Position numbers and translations under genes: made by a program
Part shown: positions 1-5,749 of the stretch, one piece after another
Numbering within the stretch: the first letter of the stretch is position 1
How the letters are laid out: each line of letters begins with the position of its first letter
Source: Candidatus Falkowbacteria bacterium CG02_land_8_20_14_3_00_36_14
GTDB taxonomy: Bacteria > Patescibacteriota > Patescibacteriia > Patescibacteriales > UM-FILTER-36-11
NCBI GenBank assembly: GCA_002781265.1
Contig: PETS01000079.1
Location: 1-7,884, forward strand
Length of the DNA stretch: 7,884 bases
Reading direction: 5' to 3'
The notes under the pieces: generated by a model
Databases searched by the model: none
The model's input: the letters and a program-made list of their open reading frames with translations, nothing else
What the model was told of the DNA's origin: nothing

Positions 1-13
1 TATTTTTCGCATA

Positions 14-43
14 AGCAATTATTTCCTAAATGAATTAATTGCT
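14..43. repeat. Small imperfect hairpin of unknown role
   Basis: AGCAATTA (14-21) pairs with TAATTGCT (36-43). The stem continues with TTC/GAA after one mismatch and has a 6-nt loop. There is no T-run on either side, so it does not look like an intrinsic terminator. It might be the 3' end structure of a gene to the left of the window. Bases 1-86 show no coding region that I can support. Confidence 0.3.
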
Positions 44-86
44 CATATTAACATACTTTAGGGTGGTGCAGTAGGGTTTGAATCTC

Positions 87-135
87 TTGTAAAAAATTAA
101 AACCCTTGATATAATATTATCCTTTCTGCTATAAT
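87..135 (+). promoter_or_regulatory. Two overlapping sigma70-type promoters
   Basis: Promoter 1 is TTGTAA (87-92), a 17-bp spacer, then a perfect TATAAT (110-115). Promoter 2 is TTGATA (106-111), an 18-bp spacer, then TATAAT (130-135), preceded by TGC, which makes an extended -10. Both point toward uvrB, whose chosen start is about 340 nt further on, so the leader would be unusually long for this window. A third perfect TATAAT at 319-324 (weak -35 TTCTTC at 295-300, 18-bp spacer) would give a leader of about 150 nt. I cannot tell from sequence which one is used. Confidence 0.5.
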
Positions 136-216
136 TACAAAGTCCTTATTTATATTTAATCACTTTAAAATACAAATTATAAAACATTCTTTTCCGTTAT
201 CCCCGCTTTTCCCTTC

Positions 217-252
217 TGTCATCTCCGCGAAAGCGTGGATCCAGACACCACG
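217..252. repeat. REP-like palindromic repeat, copy 1
   Basis: The unit begins TGTCATCTCCGCG, has an AAAG loop, and continues CGTGGATCCAG. TCCGCG pairs with CGTGGA (one G-T pair) to form a small hairpin. This resembles the 'GTCATTCCCGCGAAAGCGGGAATCCAG' class of dispersed palindromes that I associate with many candidate-phylum genomes; that association is from memory. It is inverted relative to the related copy at 331-421. It lies in the 1-482 non-coding stretch, which otherwise holds only promoter-like sequences. Confidence 0.55.
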
Positions 253-330
253 AACAATTTTTTTTAAATAATTAAATTATTCCAAATTAGACGTTTCTTC
301 TGGTTATTTTTACTTGACTATAATAAATGA

Positions 331-421
331 CGGACGGTGGAACCTGGATTCCCTGTCTGCCGACAGGCAGGCCGCCTGCGCTCGCCTCGCTGAAGCTATG
401 GCGAAGCGGGCGGGAATGACA
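331..421. repeat. REP-like palindromic repeat, copy 2, long form
   Basis: The outer arms CTGGATTCCC (344-353) and GGGAATGACA (412-421) correspond to the inverted ends of the copy at 217-252. Between them is a GC-rich 58-bp core holding a hairpin (CCTGTC, loop TGCC, GACAGG, about 352-367) and further self-complementary GC-rich sequence. The core is far more GC-rich than the surrounding DNA, which suggests a mobile or dispersed element. It ends about 60 bp before the uvrB start and would lie in the uvrB leader if the upstream promoters are used. Confidence 0.55.
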
Positions 422-482
422 AAAAAATGTGGGAATTAAAAAGTGCAGGACAATATTTAAAGCTAATTTTATAATAACAACT

Positions 483-2303
483 ATGAATAAATTTATATTT
501 AAAAGCAATTTTAAGCCCACCGGCGACCAACCGCAGGCAATCGCCAAACTTGTTGATGGGCTGAAAAAAAATTATAAAGACCAAACGCTTTTGGGTATTA
601 CCGGGTCGGGCAAGACTTTTACTATGGCGAAAATTATTGAACAAATACAAAAGCCGACTTTGGTAATTTCCCATAACAAAACATTGGCGGCCCAGCTCTA
701 TGGTGAATTTAGGCAGTTTTTTCCGGATGCGGCTGTCCATTATTTTGTTTCCTATTATGATTACTATCAGCCCGAGGCGTATATTCCCCATACCGATACT
801 TATATTGAAAAAGAAACCGCCATCAATGAGGAAATAGACCGCCTGCGCCACGCCGCCACCCAATCCCTGTTAAACCGGCGAGACGTTTTAATCGTGGCCA
901 GCGTCTCCTGTATATACGGTCTAGGGTCAAAAAAAGATTATGAATCCATGAGTAAGCATTTTTTTGCCGGGCAAAAAATAAAAAGAAACGAACTTTTAAG
1001 GCAATTAATTAATATCCAATATGTCCGCAATGATATTTCCTTTTTACGGGGACAATTCAGGGTTAAAGGAGAAAATATATTTATACATTTATCTACCGGC
1101 GAATCTATTATTAAAATAAACATGTTGGGGGATGTTATAGATAAAATATGGCTGATAAACACAAACGGCCGGCAGATATTAACTGACCAAATAAATAATA
1201 TCCGCTCTAACTTCGTTTCTGCATCCGAAGTTGCGATTTTACCGGCTAAGCATTTTATAACTCCAGACGAAAGAATAAAAACTGCGCTTAAAACAATCAG
1301 AGATGAATTGAATATGAGGTATAAAGAGCTTTTAAAACAAAACAAACCAGTGGAAGCGGAAAGATTATTGCGCAAAACCAATTATGACCTGGAGATGATT
1401 GAACAAGTTGGTTATTGTAACGGCATAGAAAATTATTCCCGCCATTTAACCGGCCGCGGCCCCGGCAGTCCGCCGGAAACTTTAATAGATTTTTTTTCTA
1501 AAGATTTTTTAATTTTTATTGACGAATCCCATGTCACTCTGCCTCAAATTCGGGGCATGTATGCCGGCGACCAATCGCGCAAGCAAACGTTGATTGATTT
1601 TGGCTTCCGCCTGCCATCCGCCCGCGATAACCGACCGCTTAATTTTGCAGAGTTCAATTCTAAAATAAATAAAATAATTTATGTGAGCGCTACGCCGTCT
1701 GACTATGAAATAAAAAAATCCAAGCAAGTGGCAGAACAGATTATCCGCCCCACCGGCCTCTTGGATCCGAAAGTTGAGGTCCGCCCGACGGAAAACCAAA
1801 TTGCCGATTTAATAACTGCCATAGAAAAAAGAGTCGCTAAAAAACAAAGGGTGCTGGTAACTACGCTTACCAAGCGCATGGCCGAAGAACTGTCTGATTA
1901 TCTGCAGGAAAAACAAATAAAAGTGAATTATTTGCATAGCGAAATAGATACGCTGGAGCGAGTGGAAATTCTGCGCGACCTCCGCCAGGGCAAATATGAC
2001 GTTTTGGTCGGCATTAATCTTTTAAGGGAAGGACTGGATCTGCCGGAGGTTTCCTTGGTGGCCATATTGGACGCTGATATGTCAGGATTATTTAGAAACG
2101 AAACCGCGCTTATCCAAACTATGGGCCGAGCCGCCCGCCATGTTGAGGGCAAAGTAATTCTTTATGGCGATACTATAACTCCGGCTATGCGCTACGCTAT
2201 TAATGAAACCAAACGCCGGCGCCATATTCAAAAAATTTATAATAAAAAACACGGCATCACGCCGCGCACTATAAAGGCCAAATTCCATGAAAGCATGCTG
2301 TAA
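483..2303 (+). CDS. uvrB: UvrABC system protein B, lacking the C-terminal UVR domain
   Basis: UvrB is the nucleotide excision repair helicase-fold protein. It receives damaged DNA from UvrA, inserts a beta-hairpin between the strands and recruits the UvrC nuclease. Seen here: the family N-terminus (FKPTGDQPQAI), Walker A GITGSGKT (residues 38-45), the Tyr-rich beta-hairpin start YYDYYQPEAY (91-100), Walker B/DEAD-like DESH (347-350), the ATLTKR-like segment VTTLTKRMAEEL, and motif VI QTMGRAAR (545-552). The ATG at 483 matches where homologues begin. An in-frame GTG at 429 would add 18 unrelated residues, and neither start has a Shine-Dalgarno. The protein is 606 aa against about 660-675 in E. 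coli and relatives. It stops just after HGITPR, so the linker and UVR domain that contact UvrC are missing. The UvrA-contact region (about residues 190-215) is also divergent: the usual 'DIFP' segment reads FIHL. The gene is convergent with uvrC at a 5-bp gap. The identity is certain; whether it supports full 3' incision is open. Confidence 0.97.
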   Translation: MNKFIFKSNFKPTGDQPQAIAKLVDGLKKNYKDQTLLGITGSGKTFTMAKIIEQIQKPTLVISHNKTLAAQLYGEFRQFFPDAAVHYFVSYYDYYQPEAYIPHTDTYIEKETAINEEIDRLRHAATQSLLNRRDVLIVASVSCIYGLGSKKDYESMSKHFFAGQKIKRNELLRQLINIQYVRNDISFLRGQFRVKGENIFIHLSTGESIIKINMLGDVIDKIWLINTNGRQILTDQINNIRSNFVSASEVAILPAKHFITPDERIKTALKTIRDELNMRYKELLKQNKPVEAERLLRKTNYDLEMIEQVGYCNGIENYSRHLTGRGPGSPPETLIDFFSKDFLIFIDESHVTLPQIRGMYAGDQSRKQTLIDFGFRLPSARDNRPLNFAEFNSKINKIIYVSATPSDYEIKKSKQVAEQIIRPTGLLDPKVEVRPTENQIADLITAIEKRVAKKQRVLVTTLTKRMAEELSDYLQEKQIKVNYLHSEIDTLERVEILRDLRQGKYDVLVGINLLREGLDLPEVSLVAILDADMSGLFRNETALIQTMGRAARHVEGKVILYGDTITPAMRYAINETKRRRHIQKIYNKKHGITPRTIKAKFHESML

Positions 2304-2308
2304 AAATT

Positions 2309-3664
2309 TTATTTTCCAAACATTCTTTTTTTCCTTCTTAATTTATGATAGGAAATAGCAAAACGATGGGCTTCGTCCCGCACTCTCTTAATTAAATGTA
2401 AAGCCGGAGAGGCTAATGGCAGTTCTAATGGCTTTTTTTCTCCGGGAAAAAATATTTTATCCGGGGCTTGCGCCGACCGCAGTCCCTGGCCTTTGGCTAT
2501 AGCCAAAGCCGGTATCTCTAGTTTATTTTTTTTTAATACGCTTAAAATCGCATTAAGCTGTCCCTTGCCCCCGTCCACAATAATTAAATCCGGTATAGGC
2601 CATTTGGAAGCAAGGCTTCCAAGTAAACTTGGAAGCCTTGCTTCCAAGTTATCTGAATGTTTGAATCTTCTTTCTAAAACTTCTATTAACATCCTAATAT
2701 CATTAGCTTGTCCCTCCCCTGTTTTAATCTTAAATTTCCGATACTGGCTTTTGTCCGGCTCTCCATTGGAAAAAACCACCATTGATCCGACTGCTTCCCG
2801 CCCGAAAATATTTGCAATATCATATCCCTCAATTCTATCAGGAACTTTTTTAAAATTAAGAATTTTGGCCAGCTCTACCACGTCGACAACATACTTGTCA
2901 GATAAACTGATAATTTTAGTATGCTCTAAAACATTTTTTATATTTATCAATTTATATTTTATTTTTCTAATTTCACTTTCCAGCTCTAAATAATTATGGC
3001 TAACCGGATTAAACTTCTTTATCTTTTTTTCTAAATTCTTAATTTGTAATTCGTAATTTTTAATTATTTTATTCTTCTTTCCTTCTAAAAATAAAATTAT
3101 CGGCTTTGTTACCTTCTGCTTATATTCCTTCTGGTTAATTTTGCCGGCGCATATTCCCAGACAGCGATTAATCTGATAATAAAAGCATGGTTTAATCCCT
3201 TTCTTCCGATTAGTGCAATAAGGCCATATTTTCCTTATCGCTTTTACAGTTTCGCGCACAGCGGTAGAACTGGTATAGGGTCCAAAATATTTTCCGGCCT
3301 TGTCTATATTTCTGGTGATAAATATTCCGGGGATTTCATCGGCGATGGAAATTTTAATATAAGAAAATCTTTTGTCGTCGCGGAGCAAAATATTATATTT
3401 GGGCTGATATTTTTTTATTAAATTCGCTTCCAATAATAATGCCTCTATTTCCGAATCAACCTCAATCAACTTGATGCTATTTATTTCTGCCAGCATTTTA
3501 TTTTTTGCTGGCGAATAACTAGCGCTTTTTTGCCAATAAGACAGCACTCTATTCCTTAAGCCAGAAGCTTTACCGATATAAATAATTTCGCCGGCCCTAT
3601 TATAAAATTCATAACAGCCTGGCGATGAAGGAATATTTAATTTTTTTACTTTAATTAAATCCAT
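2309..3664 (-). CDS. uvrC: UvrABC system protein C, short form without helix-hairpin-helix domain
   Basis: UvrC makes the two incisions flanking a lesion. Seen here (numbering from the ATG at 3664): an N-terminal GIY-YIG nuclease with G16-C-Y18, Y29-I-G31, R37/R39 and E79, which together fit the 3'-incision site. A lysine-rich helical UVR-like segment follows around residues 190-240, and then an RNase H-like C-terminal nuclease with D282 (YDIAN), D364 (DGGKGQ) and H433 (DEAHRF), matching the Asp-Asp-His triad for 5' incision. It is 451 aa against about 600 in model bacteria. It ends soon after the H433 helix, so the tandem HhH DNA-binding domain is absent. The UVR segment lacks the usual FE-x-AA-x2-RD signature. 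Residues 340-354 are encoded by a palindromic insert (see separate entry). An in-frame TTG at 3691 is possible, but it lies inside the spacer of a good promoter, so I chose 3664. Confidence 0.94.
   Translation of the reverse strand: MDLIKVKKLNIPSSPGCYEFYNRAGEIIYIGKASGLRNRVLSYWQKSASYSPAKNKMLAEINSIKLIEVDSEIEALLLEANLIKKYQPKYNILLRDDKRFSYIKISIADEIPGIFITRNIDKAGKYFGPYTSSTAVRETVKAIRKIWPYCTNRKKGIKPCFYYQINRCLGICAGKINQKEYKQKVTKPIILFLEGKKNKIIKNYELQIKNLEKKIKKFNPVSHNYLELESEIRKIKYKLINIKNVLEHTKIISLSDKYVVDVVELAKILNFKKVPDRIEGYDIANIFGREAVGSMVVFSNGEPDKSQYRKFKIKTGEGQANDIRMLIEVLERRFKHSDNLEARLPSLLGSLASKWPIPDLIIVDGGKGQLNAILSVLKKNKLEIPALAIAKGQGLRSAQAPDKIFFPGEKKPLELPLASPALHLIKRVRDEAHRFAISYHKLRRKKRMFGK
2603..2647. repeat. 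In-frame palindromic insertion within uvrC
   Basis: Two perfect 21-bp inverted arms (2604-2624 and 2627-2647) are separated by AA. Each arm is itself a nested palindrome (TTGGAAGC, 3-nt loop, GCTTCCAA). On the uvrC strand it encodes LEARLPSLLGSLASK (residues 340-354). This sits between the helix ending RRFKHSDN and the strand PIPDLIIVDGG, where other UvrC proteins have a short variable loop. The opposite strand also has an open frame that gives nearly the same peptide (K instead of L at the centre). It looks like a small palindromic element inserted into coding sequence, comparable in style to Rickettsia palindromic elements, with no claim of homology. Confidence 0.8.
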
Positions 3665-3679
3665 ATTTTTTGTAGCTAT

Positions 3680-3708
3680 ATCATAATCCAAATATTTTTA
3701 TCCGTCAA
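3680..3708 (-). promoter_or_regulatory. Promoter of uvrC
   Basis: On the minus strand, TTGACG (3708-3703) and TATGAT (3685-3680) are separated by exactly 17 bp. Transcription would begin near 3673, leaving a leader of only about 9 nt before the ATG at 3664. This explains why no Shine-Dalgarno is seen and argues against the TTG start at 3691. Confidence 0.6.
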
Positions 3709-3710
3709 AA

Positions 3711-3739
3711 TAAAAAAAACAATCCTGATTTTTCAGATT
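3711..3739 (-). terminator. Intrinsic terminator after the ferredoxin gene
   Basis: On the minus strand, AATCTGA (3739-3733), loop AAAA, and TCAGGATT (3728-3721) form a short stem with one bulged base. GTTTTTTTTA (3720-3711) follows. The stem is weak but the U-tract is strong. It lies 24 bp beyond the ferredoxin stop and just upstream of the uvrC promoter, separating the two transcription units. Confidence 0.55.
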
Positions 3740-3762
3740 ATTTTTTTTATTAACTTATATTA

Positions 3763-3939
3763 TTAACTGACAGTAATTGCCTGCACCGGGCAGGCCTCAA
3801 CCGCCTTGAGGGCGCATTCTTTGTCATCTTGGCTTATCACTTCCGATTTGCCCTCTTCATCTAATCTGAAAGTGTCCGGGCAAAGAGCGGCGCATGAACC
3901 GCAGCCGATGCAAAGATCTTTATTAACGGAAATTGGCAT
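3763..3939 (-). CDS. Single [4Fe-4S] cluster ferredoxin, 58 aa
   Basis: This is a small electron carrier that should shuttle single low-potential electrons in the cytoplasm. It starts MPISVNKDLCIGCGSCAALC. C10, C13 and C16 of the CxxCxxC motif, with the remote C50 followed by Pro (EACPVQAI), are the expected four ligands of one [4Fe-4S] cluster. C20 and C42 lie at the positions that form a disulfide in the well-studied Thermotoga maritima ferredoxin, so the same bond is plausible. Length and Cys layout match that monocluster family. The ATG at 3939 has no Shine-Dalgarno, but a promoter-like pair lies close upstream. A terminator follows. No redox partner gene lies nearby, so its electron donor and acceptor cannot be named. 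Confidence 0.93.
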   Translation of the reverse strand: MPISVNKDLCIGCGSCAALCPDTFRLDEEGKSEVISQDDKECALKAVEACPVQAITVS

Positions 3940-3952
3940 AAAATATTTATTG

Positions 3953-3980
3953 ATTCTACGGCGAAAATAACATTTAGCAA
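3953..3980 (-). promoter_or_regulatory. Putative promoter of the ferredoxin gene
   Basis: On the minus strand, TTGCTA (3980-3975) and TAGAAT (3958-3953) are separated by 16 bp. The transcript would start near 3946 with a leader of under 10 nt before the ATG at 3939, the same near-leaderless arrangement as uvrC. The match is moderate. Confidence 0.4.
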
Positions 3981-4051
3981 TAAAATCTTATTAATTATTA
4001 ACTTTTTTTCCAGTTTAATACATATTGGCAATTATGGCAAGAAAAACAAAA

Positions 4052-4432
4052 TTATTCTTTACGGCTATTCAGCATCTTATTTATCTTTTTTACTAATTTT
4101 GCCGGAGTGGTATGGATTTTTATCAAATAAGCGTCAGCTCCCAGACTAATAGCTCTTTTTATATCGTCTTCTTGGGCGCTGTTAAAAAAAACTATCAATG
4201 GTATATGCTTAGTTGTTTTATTAATCTTTAATATTTTTATTGAACTATGCCCATCCACCGCCGGTATGGTCATGTCCATAATAATTATATCAAATTGCTT
4301 TATTTTTTCCGGCCTAAGCCCCCAGATGCCGTTTTTAATCACTTCCACTATAAACCCGGCCCTTTTCAGCCCTAGCTTGTATATATTAATAATCTCTTCC
4401 TCGTTTTCTATTAATAAAATTTTTTTAAACAT
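4052..4432 (-). CDS. Stand-alone response-regulator receiver protein
   Basis: This is a 126-aa CheY-like receiver domain with no output domain, the expected phosphoryl acceptor of the kinase encoded just upstream. Seen here: the beta1 segment KKILLIENEEE, phospho-acceptor D53 in IIIMDMTIPAVDG, and the conserved Lys K105 in GADAYLIK. Two switch positions are unusual. The acidic pair before the active site reads E9-N10 instead of two acids, and the beta4 Thr/Ser position reads F83 (VFFNSAQ). The C-terminal IKIHTTPAKLVKKI resembles receiver proteins I associate with candidate phyla. It follows the kinase stop by 24 bp on the same strand with no terminator between them, so they probably share a transcript. 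Without an output domain it must act by protein contact, perhaps as a phosphorelay intermediate. The substitutions suggest altered phosphorylation kinetics. Confidence 0.9.
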   Translation of the reverse strand: MFKKILLIENEEEIINIYKLGLKRAGFIVEVIKNGIWGLRPEKIKQFDIIIMDMTIPAVDGHSSIKILKINKTTKHIPLIVFFNSAQEDDIKRAISLGADAYLIKIHTTPAKLVKKINKMLNSRKE

Positions 4433-4456
4433 AAAATTTTATTTTATTATTTAGGC

Positions 4457-5269
4457 CTATTTATTTTTTATCTTCTTTTTTATCGGCAAGGTAAAACAAA
4501 AAGATGAACCATGCCCGCTACCCTTGCTCTCGGCCCATATTTTTCCTTTATGTGATTTTATCAGCATTCTAGACACGTATAAACCCAGCCCCGTCCCTTC
4601 GGTGTCAACCAATGACATGCCCAGGCCGCGGGAAAACTTTTTAAATAATTTCGGCATATCTTCATGGCGTATGCCCAAACCGCTGTCGGACACGCAAAAT
4701 TCAACATTTTCCTTATTCGCCTTTAAGCTGACAATTATTGATCCGCGCGTGGTATATTTAATGGCATTATTGATTAAATTAATAATAACATTTTTTATTT
4801 TTTCTTCATCAATATTGATTATCGGTATTATTTTATTCAATTTTTTATAAATTAACCGCAAATTTTTTTCTTCAGCGCTATGGGATAATTCATTTATGGC
4901 GTTTTTTACAATTTCTTCTATCTTGCTGTCCTGAAAATTAAAATATAACCGACCCGATTCAATTCTTGATACATTTAATAAGTTTTCAACCAGCTGAATG
5001 AGTTTTTCATTGGCGCTATAAACTCTTTTTAAAACGCTTATCGCCTGATTATTAAATTCCCCGAAATCACCGTCAACCATCATGGAAACATAGCCCTTAA
5101 TGGCAGTCAAGGGCGTGCGCAATTGATGCGAAGCCAAGGAAATAAAATCACTCTTGGTTTTATCTAATTGCCTGAGCTTTTCGTTGGCCTTTTTAAAATC
5201 GTCTAATTCTTTTTCATTAACGCTGTCTTTATTTATATTATGATTTAATAAATTTTTTAATATTCCCAT
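4457..5269 (-). CDS. Soluble histidine kinase (HisKA + HATPase)
   Basis: This 270-aa sensor kinase should autophosphorylate on His and pass phosphate to a receiver, most simply the one encoded next. Seen here: a hydrophilic N-terminus with a likely coiled coil (residues 18-40), the H-box FISLASHQLRTPLTAIKGY with H48, the N-box around N164 and N168 (NLINNAIKYT), the G1 box DSGLG (195-199), the F-box region LFKKF (208-212) and the G2 box GTGLG (225-229). Every catalytic element is present. There is no transmembrane segment, and no PAS, GAF or other sensor domain fits before the H-box, so the protein is probably cytosolic and senses through a partner or through the coiled coil. The ATG at 5269 lacks a Shine-Dalgarno. 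Its promoter region is divergent from the T-box leader. Confidence 0.94.
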   Translation of the reverse strand: MGILKNLLNHNINKDSVNEKELDDFKKANEKLRQLDKTKSDFISLASHQLRTPLTAIKGYVSMMVDGDFGEFNNQAISVLKRVYSANEKLIQLVENLLNVSRIESGRLYFNFQDSKIEEIVKNAINELSHSAEEKNLRLIYKKLNKIIPIINIDEEKIKNVIINLINNAIKYTTRGSIIVSLKANKENVEFCVSDSGLGIRHEDMPKLFKKFSRGLGMSLVDTEGTGLGLYVSRMLIKSHKGKIWAESKGSGHGSSFCFTLPIKKKIKNK

Positions 5270-5299
5270 ATTTTATCAATTATTCTTAATAATATATTT

Positions 5300-5328
5300 A
5301 TTTTAACATATTTTGTGATTAGCCACAA
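5300..5328 (-). promoter_or_regulatory. Putative promoter of the kinase-receiver operon
   Basis: On the minus strand, TTGTGG (5328-5323) and TAAAAT (5305-5300) have a 17-bp spacer, giving a leader of about 24 nt before the kinase ATG at 5269. The -35 is weak and overlaps the palindrome at 5311-5330, as expected for a regulated promoter. Confidence 0.4.
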
Positions 5329-5330
5329 AA
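5311..5330. promoter_or_regulatory. 20-bp palindrome between divergent promoters, possible operator
   Basis: TTTTGTG (5311-5317) and CACAAAA (5324-5330) are perfect inverted arms around a 6-bp centre. The site covers the putative kinase -35 and lies 2 bp from the -35 of the opposite T-box promoter, so a bound protein could affect both. The regulator is unknown. The local receiver protein has no DNA-binding domain, so it is not an obvious candidate. Confidence 0.4.
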
Positions 5331-5332
5331 AT

Positions 5333-5361
5333 TTGACAATATTTTTTTTATTTGCTAAATT
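5333..5361 (+). promoter_or_regulatory. Promoter of the T-box leader
   Basis: A consensus TTGACA (5333-5338) is followed after exactly 17 bp by TAAATT (5356-5361). Transcription would start near 5368, just before the first leader hairpin. It has the best -35 in the window. Confidence 0.65.
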
Positions 5362-5367
5362 ATAAAT

Positions 5368-5700
5368 AACATTAAAAACTATAAATCCTACAAGCTAGAT
5401 CCTCCGATTATATCGGAGGGTTGGGTCTAGTTTATCCTGAATAAATCGGGAAAGGTGGCTTTTGCTAAAATCCGGCGCTATACGCTGGACAAAGTGAAAG
5501 CCCAGCTTCCTCCGTAACCAGAGGATAACTGATATCATCCGTTAATTTTTTATAAATTTCAACGGAGATAGAGTCAGTAAAAGAGGCTATTAATCCGTCT
5601 TACTGGCGGATTTTATTAATCTATCAATTAATATTAATAGCTATAAAGGTGGCACCGCGGGAATCTCTCGACAAGTTTGAAACGAATACCTCTCGTCCTT
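5368..5700 (+). promoter_or_regulatory. T-box riboswitch leader, tRNA-sensing antitermination
   Basis: The leader contains the T-box signature AAGGTGGCACCGCG (5646-5659), whose UGGN bulge pairs with the 3' end of uncharged tRNA. CGTCCTT (5694-5700) is the partner that completes the antiterminator and also forms part of the terminator stem. Upstream helices are: hairpin 5392-5433 (CTAGA/TCTAG enclosing CCTCCGAT/ATCGGAGG, with a 3' GTTGGG bulge); a long imperfect stem 5431-5528 (TTATCCT/AGGATAA at the base, GGCTTT/AAAGCC, TCCGGCG/CGCTGGA at the tip); a stem II candidate 5528-5578 (ACTGA/TCAGT, TATC/GATA, TCCGTT/AACGGA); and a stem III candidate 5586-5641 (GCTATTAAT/ATTAATAGC). The canonical stem I motifs are not clear to me, so the specifier codon is unassigned. 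The UGGC bulge predicts discriminator base G (Asn, Asp, Gln, Glu, Ser or Trp tRNAs). Uncharged tRNA should favour readthrough into the gene at 5881. Confidence 0.85.
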
Positions 5701-5745
5701 ATATCCAAATTTTTTAGTTTGGGTATAAGAACGAGAGGTTTTTTT
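5688..5745 (+). terminator. T-box intrinsic terminator
   Basis: ACCTCTCGT (5688-5696) pairs with ACGAGAGGT (5731-5739). After one mismatch, CTTATA pairs with TATAAG and TCCAAA with TTTGGG, giving about 21 bp with an 8-nt loop (5710-5717). T5739-5745 is the U-tract. Its 5' arm contains CGTCCTT, shared with the antiterminator, so the two folds are mutually exclusive. Confidence 0.9.
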
Positions 5746-5749
5746 ATAA

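Noticed and set aside
429..482. Upstream GTG start that would lengthen UvrB by 18 residues
   Set aside because: The extra residues do not resemble any UvrB N-terminus and there is no ribosome binding site. The ATG at 483 fits homologues.
2493..2993. Plus-strand open frame of 166 codons inside uvrC
   Set aside because: It is antisense to clearly conserved UvrC catalytic sequence. Its only striking peptide comes from reading the palindrome in reverse.
3665..3691. TTG start that would lengthen UvrC by 9 residues
   Set aside because: It lies between the -35 and -10 of a well-spaced promoter, so the mRNA would begin after it.
5311..5330. CRP-type binding site
   Set aside because: TGTG and CACA are 6 bp apart here, not 8, and no CRP-family gene is visible; it is kept only as a generic palindrome.
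5440..5530. Possible cobalamin riboswitch, from the AAAATCCGGCGC stretch
   Set aside because: The B12-box and the rest of the conserved core are absent, and the downstream T-box explains the leader.
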